From Rhodosalinus sp041365695 (GTDB taxonomy: Bacteria > Pseudomonadota > Alphaproteobacteria > Rhodobacterales > Rhodobacteraceae), in NCBI RefSeq assembly GCF_041365695.1, contig NZ_JBGFSJ010000001.1:62001-126000 (forward strand): DNA of 64,000 bases. Reading direction: 5' to 3'. This document shows positions 59,093 to 64,000 of this stretch, piece after piece. A model generated the notes under the pieces. The model was not told where the DNA came from and did not search any database. It worked only from the letters and a program-made list of their open reading frames with translations. The first letter of the stretch is position 1, and each line of letters opens with the position of its first letter. The position numbers were made by a program, and so were the translations under genes.

Positions 59093-59947
59093 ATGGCGGA
59101 ACGGGTGGAGATCTTCGAGGTGGGCCCGCGCGACGGGCTTCAGAACGAGACGGCGCCGATCCCGACGGCCGACAAGATCGCGCTCGTCGATCTGCTGAGC
59201 CGCGCGGGGTTCCGGCGCATCGAGGTGGCGAGCTTCGTCTCGCCGAAATGGGTGCCGCAAATGGCGGATGCGGCGGAGGTGCTCGCGGGCATCCGCCGCG
59301 CGCCCGGCGTCTCCTATGCCGCGCTCACCCCCAACATGCGCGGGCTCGAACGGGCCATCGCGGCCCAGGCCGACGAGATCGCGGTGTTCGGGGCGGCCTC
59401 GGAAGGCTTCTCGAAGGCCAACATCAACGCGTCGGTCGCTGGGAGTCTAGAGCGGTTCCGGCCCGTGGTCGAGGCCGCGCGGGCCGCGGGCCTGCCGGTG
59501 CGGGGATACGTCTCCTGCGTGACGGACTGCCCCTATGACGGGCCGGTCCCGCCGGCGAAGGTGGCGGAGGTCGCGGGCGCGCTCGACGCGATGGGCTGCT
59601 ACGAGATCAGCCTCGGCGACACGGTGGGGCAGGGCACGCCGGAGCGCGTCGGCGCAATGTTCGAGGCGGTGGTGGCGGCCGTTCCGGCCGCGCGGCTGGC
59701 CGGGCATTTCCACGACACGGCTGGCCGCGCGCTTCGAAACATCGAGGTGGCGCTCGACATGGGGTTGCGGGTTTTCGACGCGGCGGTCGGCGGTCTCGGC
59801 GGCTGCCCCTATGCGCCGGGCGCGGCGGGCAACGTGGCGACCGAGCGGGTGGCCGCGCGGCTTGCCGAGCTAGGTTACGCGACCGGGCTCGACATGGACG
59901 TGCTGGGCGAGGCCGCGGCGATGGCGCGCGCGATGCGCGGGGCGTGA
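59093..59947 (+). CDS. liuE: Hydroxymethylglutaryl-CoA lyase
   Basis: Cleaves HMG-CoA to acetyl-CoA and acetoacetate, the last step of leucine breakdown. The 284-residue TIM-barrel product has EVGPRDGLQNE near the start, SLGDTVGQGTP, the HFHDT metal motif, and the catalytic Cys in GGLGGCPYAPGAAGN. Also called MvaB in some genomes. Two identical palindromes follow its stop. Confidence 0.94.
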   Translation: MAERVEIFEVGPRDGLQNETAPIPTADKIALVDLLSRAGFRRIEVASFVSPKWVPQMADAAEVLAGIRRAPGVSYAALTPNMRGLERAIAAQADEIAVFGAASEGFSKANINASVAGSLERFRPVVEAARAAGLPVRGYVSCVTDCPYDGPVPPAKVAEVAGALDAMGCYEISLGDTVGQGTPERVGAMFEAVVAAVPAARLAGHFHDTAGRALRNIEVALDMGLRVFDAAVGGLGGCPYAPGAAGNVATERVAARLAELGYATGLDMDVLGEAAAMARAMRGA

Positions 59948-59948
59948 G

Positions 59949-59972
59949 GCAAGGCTTTTCGAAAAGCCTTGC
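59949..59972. repeat. 24-bp perfect palindrome, copy 1
   Basis: GCAAGGCTTTTC-GAAAAGCCTTGC, one base after the liuE stop codon. It can fold as a 12-bp hairpin with a very small loop. An identical copy lies at 60065-60088. It may end or slow transcription, or be a REP-type repeat. Confidence 0.8.
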
Positions 59973-60008
59973 GCGACCCGCTGCGCGGCCGGGCTCGAAA
60001 GCGCGGCC

Positions 60009-60041
60009 GTCCGGCACGCGGCCCGGGGGCCATGTCGTGCC
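60009..60041. repeat. Inverted repeat between the two palindromes
   Basis: CCGGCACG (60009-60016) and CGTGCCGG (60034-60041), 8-bp arms around a 17-base middle that itself contains a GGCCC/GGGCC fold. Together with the flanking palindromes the whole 140-bp piece looks like one structured element. Confidence 0.5.
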
Positions 60042-60064
60042 GGGACATCCCGCGGCAGGTGCTG

Positions 60065-60088
60065 GCAAGGCTTTTCGAAAAGCCTTGC
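60065..60088. repeat. 24-bp perfect palindrome, copy 2
   Basis: Identical to copy 1 at 59949-59972; 35 bp before the start of the liuC gene. Two exact copies in 140 bp suggest a mobile or amplified repeat unit. Confidence 0.8.
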
Positions 60089-60122
60089 CCCGGTGAGGCG
60101 GAGGCAGTCGGGAGCGGATGAC

Positions 60123-60914
60123 ATGCAGGACTTCGAGACGATCCGGATCGGCCGCGACGGGCGCGGCGTGGCGACGCTGACGCTCGCGCGGGCGCAGAAG
60201 CACAACGCCATGTCGGCGCAGATGATCGCCGAGCTCTCCGCGGCCGCGGGGCGGCTGGGCGCCGACGAGGAGGTCCGCGTGGTGGTCCTCGCCGCCGAGG
60301 GCGAGAGCTTCTGCGCCGGCGGTGATCTCGGCTGGATGCGCGCACAGATGGAGGCCGGCCGCGAGACGCGGATGGCGGAGGCGGGCGCGCTCGCGCGGAT
60401 GCTGATGGCGCTCGACCGGCTGCCCAGGCCGCTCGTCGGGCGCATCCACGGCAACGCCTTCGGCGGTGGCGTGGGCCTCGCCTCGGTCTGCGACGTCGCG
60501 GTGGGCGCGGAAGGGATCCGCATGGGGTTCACCGAGACCCGGCTGGGGCTCATCCCGGCCACCATCGGGCCCTACGTCGTGGCGCGCATGGGCGCGGCGC
60601 GGGCGCGGCGCGTCTTCATGTCGGCGCGGCGGTTCGGCGCGGAAGAGGCCGTGGCGCTCGGTCTTCTGGCCCGCGCCGTGCCGGTCGACGACCTCGATGC
60701 CGCCGTCGAGGCCGAGGTCGCGCCCTATCTCGCCTGCGCGCCGGGGGCGGTGGCGGAGGCCAAGGCGCTCTTGCGCGCGCTCTCGCGCCCGATGGAGGAG
60801 GCGGATATCGCGCAAACCGTCGCAGCACTCGCCGATCGCTGGGAAAGCGCCGAGGCGGCCGAGGGCATCGCCGCCTTCTTCGAGCGGCGCGCGCCCGGCT
60901 GGGCAGAGGGGTAG
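60123..60914 (+). CDS. liuC: 3-Methylglutaconyl-CoA hydratase (enoyl-CoA hydratase family)
   Basis: A 263-residue crotonase-fold enzyme. Context makes it the step from 3-methylglutaconyl-CoA to HMG-CoA in leucine breakdown. Motifs: oxyanion hole loops AEGESFCAGGDLGWMR and GNAFGGGVGLASVCD, with the later GFTETRLGLIPATIGPYV. The start at 60123 (MQDFETIRIG) is preferred over 60093, because the extra residues lie in the structured spacer. It is separated from liuE by that palindromic spacer rather than by overlap. Confidence 0.88.
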   Translation: MQDFETIRIGRDGRGVATLTLARAQKHNAMSAQMIAELSAAAGRLGADEEVRVVVLAAEGESFCAGGDLGWMRAQMEAGRETRMAEAGALARMLMALDRLPRPLVGRIHGNAFGGGVGLASVCDVAVGAEGIRMGFTETRLGLIPATIGPYVVARMGAARARRVFMSARRFGAEEAVALGLLARAVPVDDLDAAVEAEVAPYLACAPGAVAEAKALLRALSRPMEEADIAQTVAALADRWESAEAAEGIAAFFERRAPGWAEG

Positions 60915-60998
60915 CCGCCAGGCTTTGCACCGGCCGCATGCGGCGGTATGCAGCATGTGTCGCCGCGGCCGGATCGGGTGCCGCGGCATCGGCGTCGG

Positions 60999-61027
60999 TT
61001 GACCGCCCCGGGGGTGGAGAGTAGATC
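60999..61027 (+). promoter_or_regulatory. Candidate promoter of the nuo operon
   Basis: TTGACC (60999-61004), 17 bp, TAGATC (61022-61027), about 60 bp before the GTG of nuoA. A good consensus match with ideal spacing. Confidence 0.55.
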
Positions 61028-61088
61028 GTTGCCTGACGGGCGCGGCGCGCTGCCGCCGCCTGCGGGCGGGCATGACAAGGAGAGCTCC

Positions 61089-61454
61089 GTGGAAGAGACG
61101 CTCAGGGAATACCTCCCCATCCTCGTTTTCCTGGCCATCGCGATCGGGCTCGGGCTGGTGCTGATCCTCGCGGCCACGGTGATCGCGGTGCGAAATCCCG
61201 ACCCCGAGAAGGTGTCGGCCTATGAATGCGGCTTCAACGCCTTCGACGACGCGCGGATGAAATTCGACGTGCGCTTCTACCTGGTGTCGATCCTGTTCAT
61301 CATCTTCGACCTCGAGATCGCCTTCCTGTTCCCGTGGGCGGTGGCCTTCCAGGACATCTCGATGACGGCGTTCTGGTCGATGATGGCGTTCCTCGCGGTG
61401 CTGACCGCAGGCTTCGCCTATGAATGGAAGAAGGGGGCCATGGAATGGCAGTGA
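61089..61454 (+). CDS. nuoA: NADH-quinone oxidoreductase subunit A
   Basis: A small membrane subunit of respiratory complex I. 121 residues with three hydrophobic helices and the conserved segments YECGFNAFDDARMKFDVRFYL and FIIFDLEIAFLFPWAV. The start codon is GTG at 61089 after ggagagctcc; the upstream frame from 60948 is promoter and leader. nuoB starts 10 bp before its end. Confidence 0.96.
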   Translation: MEETLREYLPILVFLAIAIGLGLVLILAATVIAVRNPDPEKVSAYECGFNAFDDARMKFDVRFYLVSILFIIFDLEIAFLFPWAVAFQDISMTAFWSMMAFLAVLTAGFAYEWKKGAMEWQ

Positions 61455-61978
61455 CCACGGGCGCGAACACGGCCGGCCCGGATCCCGAGCACGGCACGCA
61501 GCTTCTGAACCGCGAATTGCAGGACAAGGGCTTCCTCGTCACGACGTCGGAGGACCTCATCAACTGGGCGCGCACCGGCTCGCTGCACTGGATGACCTTC
61601 GGGCTGGCCTGCTGCGCGGTCGAGATGATGCACACCTCGATGCCGCGCTACGACGCCGAACGGTTCGGCGTCGCGCCGCGCGCGAGCCCGCGCCAGTCCG
61701 ACGTGATGATCGTCGCGGGCACGCTCACGAACAAGATGGCGCCGGCGCTAAGGAAGGTCTACGACCAGATGCCCGAGCCGCGCTACGTGGTCTCGATGGG
61801 ATCCTGCGCCAATGGCGGGGGGTATTACCACTACAGCTATTCGGTGGTGCGCGGCTGCGACCGGATCGTGCCGGTGGACATCTACGTGCCCGGCTGCCCG
61901 CCCACGGCCGAGGCGCTGCTCTACGGCATCCTCCAGCTTCAGCGGAAGATCCGCCGCACCGGCACCATCACGCGCTGA
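61445..61978 (+). CDS. nuoB: NADH-quinone oxidoreductase subunit B
   Basis: Carries the N2 4Fe-4S cluster that passes electrons to quinone. 177 residues. Cluster ligands are in FGLACCAVEMMH, GSCANGGGYYHYSYSVVRGC and VPGCPPTAEALL. The start MAVTTGANTA at 61445 overlaps nuoA by 10 bp; ATG 61424 would add seven residues. Confidence 0.97.
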   Translation: MAVTTGANTAGPDPEHGTQLLNRELQDKGFLVTTSEDLINWARTGSLHWMTFGLACCAVEMMHTSMPRYDAERFGVAPRASPRQSDVMIVAGTLTNKMAPALRKVYDQMPEPRYVVSMGSCANGGGYYHYSYSVVRGCDRIVPVDIYVPGCPPTAEALLYGILQLQRKIRRTGTITR

Positions 61979-62007
61979 CGCGGCCGGCCCCTAACGGAAA
62001 GGTAAGC

Positions 62008-62619
62008 ATGACCGACGCTCTCAAAGAACTCGGCGCCCATGTCGAGGCGAAGCGACCCGACTGCGTGCTGTCCTGGCAAGTGACCCGCGGCGAGCTGACC
62101 GTGTCGGTCACGCCGGCGCGCATCGCGGGGCTGGTGGAGTTCCTGAAATCCGACGCGGCCTGCGGCTTTTCCACCCTCGTGGACATCACCGCGGTCGATA
62201 GGCCGGAGCGGCCCAAGCGCTTCGACCTCGTCTACCACCTGCTGTCGATGTACCAGAATCACCGCATCCGCTTGCGGGTCCCGGTGAGCGAGGACGACAT
62301 GGTGCCCTCGATCACCGACGTGCACCCCTCGGCCGGCTGGTTCGAGCGCGAGGTGTTCGACATGTTTGGCATCCTCTTCTCCGGCCATCCGGACCTGCGC
62401 CGCATCCTCACCGATTACGGCTTCCGCGGTCATCCGCTGCGCAAGGATTTCCCGACCACGGGCTATACCGAGGTGCGCTATGACGAGGTGCAGAAGCGCG
62501 TGGTCTACGAGCCCGTGAAGCTGGTGCAGGAATACCGGCAGTTCGATTTCATGAGCCCCTGGGAAGGCGCGGATTACATCCTGCCCGGCGACGAGAAGGG
62601 TGAGGAGGCCGCGAAATGA
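62008..62619 (+). CDS. nuoC: NADH-quinone oxidoreductase subunit C
   Basis: A hydrophilic subunit of the complex I peripheral arm (30 kDa subunit). 203 residues with the signature SAGWFEREVFDMFGILFSGH and GHPLRKDFPTTGYTEVRYD. It is separate from nuoD, unlike the fused nuoCD of E. coli. The ribosome site ggaaaggtaagc precedes the ATG. The next small gene overlaps its stop (ATGA). Confidence 0.97.
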   Translation: MTDALKELGAHVEAKRPDCVLSWQVTRGELTVSVTPARIAGLVEFLKSDAACGFSTLVDITAVDRPERPKRFDLVYHLLSMYQNHRIRLRVPVSEDDMVPSITDVHPSAGWFEREVFDMFGILFSGHPDLRRILTDYGFRGHPLRKDFPTTGYTEVRYDEVQKRVVYEPVKLVQEYRQFDFMSPWEGADYILPGDEKGEEAAK

Positions 62620-62813
62620 TGGGGCCGATGAACGGCGGCGGCCTGATCGGACTGCTCTTGGTCGCGGTGCTCGTCGTCGTACCCTTCTGGAAGCTGCTGC
62701 CGCGGTTCGGGATGCCCGGCTGGCTTGCGCTGGCGGCGCTCGTGCCGCTCGGGGCGGTGGTGCTGCTGTGGGTCATGGCCTTCAGGGACGACGTGTCCGC
62801 CAGGCGCGGGTAA
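62616..62813 (+). CDS. Small two-helix membrane protein within the nuo operon
   Basis: 65 residues, MMGPMNGGGLIGLLLVAVLV and on: two hydrophobic helices (about 9-24 and 34-53) with PFWKLLPRFGMPGW between them. The PxWxLxPRxGxxGW-like spacer is a pattern common in small bacterial membrane proteins, but I cannot name the family. The ATG overlaps the nuoC stop by four bases, so it is coupled to nuoC. It may be an accessory or assembly factor, or just a passenger. Confidence 0.75.
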   Translation: MMGPMNGGGLIGLLLVAVLVVVPFWKLLPRFGMPGWLALAALVPLGAVVLLWVMAFRDDVSARRG

Positions 62814-62823
62814 GGCGCGCCGC

Positions 62824-63678
62824 ATGGCCCAGCCCCTGCTTCTGTTCGGCCTCGGCGCCACGAAGGCTGGCAGCGGCTGGCTTTACCGCTACCTGCGGGG
62901 GCACCCGGAGTGCAGGATGAAAAGCGTGAAGGAACTTCACTTCTTCGACACGCTGCAGGCGGGCCGGCGGCCGCGCCGGCTGCGCAAGCTCGACGCGGCG
63001 ATCTCGGCCGAGGCGCGGCGGGCGGATGGCGGGCAGACCCGCGCGCTCCGCCGCGTGAGCGACCTGCAGGAGCTGGCCGAGGTGACCCATGCCGCGACCG
63101 ACGCCGCCTATCTCGATTACCTGATGCGCGGGCGCGGTGAGGCTAAGCTGGTGGGCGACATCACGCCCGCCTACGCGTTGCTGCCCGCCGACTGGCTTCG
63201 GCGCATGCAGGCGCTCAGCCCGGGCACGCGCTTCGTCTACCTGATGCGCGACCCGCTGGCGCGGCTCTGGTCCAACCTGCGCATGGTCGCTCGGCGCGAT
63301 GCCGAGGGCGCGGCGCTCGCCCCGCGCGCCAACCGGCTCATGGCGGAGTGGCTCGACGGCGGGCATCGCGACGTGGCGGCGCGGGGCGACTATGCCGGCG
63401 TCCTGTCGCGCCTCGATGCCGCGCTGGAACCCGCGCGGCTCTTTCTCGGCTTCTTCGAGGAGGTCGTCACCGCGCCCGTGCCCGACGCGCTGTGCCGTTT
63501 CCTCGGCCTGACCCCGCGCCCCGCGGCCGCGACCCCCGTGCACGAGGGCGTGCCCGCGACGCTCGACCCCGACCTGCGCGCCCGCGCGCTCGCGCGCCTC
63601 GCCCCGCAATACGATACCGTTGCGGCCCGCATGGGCCGCCTTCCCGCCAGTTGGGAAGCCAATCTCGAGAGGTCATAG
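62824..63678 (+). CDS. Sulfotransferase family protein within the nuo operon
   Basis: A 284-residue protein with both PAPS-binding elements of sulfotransferases: the 5' loop GATKAGSGWLYRYLR (11-25) and the 3' motif RDPLARLWS (Arg142 to Ser150). A KELHFF segment lies between, as in bacterial sulfotransferases. The acceptor is unknown. It lies between nuoC and nuoD, starting 10 bp after the small membrane gene and ending right before the nuoD ATG, so it should be transcribed with complex I genes. A role in complex I is not implied. Confidence 0.8.
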   Translation: MAQPLLLFGLGATKAGSGWLYRYLRGHPECRMKSVKELHFFDTLQAGRRPRRLRKLDAAISAEARRADGGQTRALRRVSDLQELAEVTHAATDAAYLDYLMRGRGEAKLVGDITPAYALLPADWLRRMQALSPGTRFVYLMRDPLARLWSNLRMVARRDAEGAALAPRANRLMAEWLDGGHRDVAARGDYAGVLSRLDAALEPARLFLGFFEEVVTAPVPDALCRFLGLTPRPAAATPVHEGVPATLDPDLRARALARLAPQYDTVAARMGRLPASWEANLERS

Positions 63679-63679
63679 A

Positions 63680-64000
63680 ATGGACGGCCAGTTCGACGAC
63701 GTGCTCACCGGCGAGCAACGGATCCGCAACTTCAACATCAATTTCGGGCCCCAGCACCCGGCGGCGCATGGCGTGCTGCGTCTCGTGCTGGAGCTCGACG
63801 GCGAGATCGTGGAGCGGTGCGATCCGCATATCGGGCTGCTGCACCGCGGCACCGAAAAGCTGATGGAAAGCCGGACCTATCTGCAGAACCTGCCCTATTT
63901 CGACCGGCTCGACTATGTCTCGCCGATGAACCAGGAACATGCCTGGTGCCTCGCCATCGAGAAGCTCACCGGCGTGGAGGTGCCGCGCCGGGCGAGCCTG
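63680..64000 (+). CDS. nuoD: NADH-quinone oxidoreductase subunit D, N-terminal part (cut by window end)
   Basis: The first 107 residues of the 49-kDa complex I subunit, which forms the quinone pocket with NuoB. The conserved FGPQHPAAHGVLRLVLELDG, with the quinone-site His, is visible, as is HIGLLHRGTEKLMESRTY. The ATG at 63680 comes one base after the stop of the sulfotransferase gene (TAG-A-ATG). The remaining roughly 300 residues lie beyond the window. Confidence 0.97.
   Translation, partial: MDGQFDDVLTGEQRIRNFNINFGPQHPAAHGVLRLVLELDGEIVERCDPHIGLLHRGTEKLMESRTYLQNLPYFDRLDYVSPMNQEHAWCLAIEKLTGVEVPRRASL

Noticed and set aside
1..64000. CRISPR arrays, tRNA/rRNA genes, integrases, transposases or prophage genes
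   Set aside because: No regularly spaced repeats, no TTCGA-loop tRNA arm with matching stems, and no recognisable mobile-element protein was found on either strand.

Overview
The window is a GC-rich, densely coded stretch of bacterial chromosome. Gene content and order point to an alphaproteobacterium of the Rhodobacterales (Roseobacter/Rhodobacter type). Evidence: the end of the division/cell-wall cluster runs ftsA-ftsZ-lpxC-bamD-recN; the aerobic cobaltochelatase genes cobS and cobT lie near a J-domain protein and bolA; there is a DUF3422 protein, a PntA that carries its own membrane segments, a complete leucine/isovalerate degradation operon, and a nuo operon with extra reading frames inside it. 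This placement is inference from gene content; no rRNA or tRNA gene was seen. I found no prophage, insertion sequence, CRISPR array or recognisable defence system. The region looks like stable core chromosome.

Layout. 1-6.7 kb: ftsA (cut by the window edge), ftsZ, lpxC, bamD and recN, all forward. 6.9-16 kb: a D-lactate dehydrogenase-like flavoprotein diverging from a ClC-type protein, a DUF427 gene and an M24B aminopeptidase, then cobT and cobS in reverse, with a Tat-type msrB diverging from cobS. 16.4-25.2 kb: J-domain protein, bolA, DUF4177 protein, gatB followed by two tiny membrane genes (the first apparently frameshifted), an unknown protein, an acyltransferase, and pepN. 25.3-35.8 kb: photolyase/cryptochrome plus DUF2256, a C26 amidotransferase, a flavodoxin plus DUF2892 pair, a two-subunit molybdenum hydroxylase, DoxX, kynA-kynU, and a metallo-beta-lactamase-fold protein with unusual metal-site residues. 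35.9-49.6 kb: pntAB, DUF3422, YeeE/YedE transporter, M20 hydrolase, a possible glycosyltransferase, a repeat-rich spacer, moaA, a lipoprotein, glmU-glmS and a gph-type phosphatase. 49.9-60.9 kb: a DegT-type aminotransferase, then the leucine catabolic operon (ivd, small protein, FMN-reductase-like protein, acyl-CoA synthetase, MCC beta, membrane-anchored nuclease, MCC alpha, HMG-CoA lyase, methylglutaconyl-CoA hydratase). 61-64 kb: nuoA-nuoB-nuoC, a small membrane protein, a sulfotransferase-like gene, and the start of nuoD.

How the genes fit together. The first block builds the division ring and outer membrane. The leucine operon converts isovaleryl-CoA to acetyl-CoA and acetoacetate. It starts at a strong promoter-like sequence followed directly by a 16-bp perfect palindrome, which suggests repressor control. 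KynA and KynU start tryptophan breakdown. PntAB and the Nuo genes handle NAD(P)H and respiration. Many intergenic gaps carry a TTGnnn-N16-18-TAGnnn arrangement that I read as this organism's housekeeping promoter.

Most worth a second look: the sulfotransferase-like gene and small membrane protein inside the nuo operon; a catalytically intact, membrane-anchored staphylococcal-nuclease-type protein between the two MCC genes; two identical 24-bp palindromes after the HMG-CoA lyase gene; the inverted-repeat spacer before moaA; a one-base frameshift in a small gene downstream of gatB; and enzymes or transporters with replaced signature residues (the metallo-beta-lactamase-fold protein and the ClC protein).
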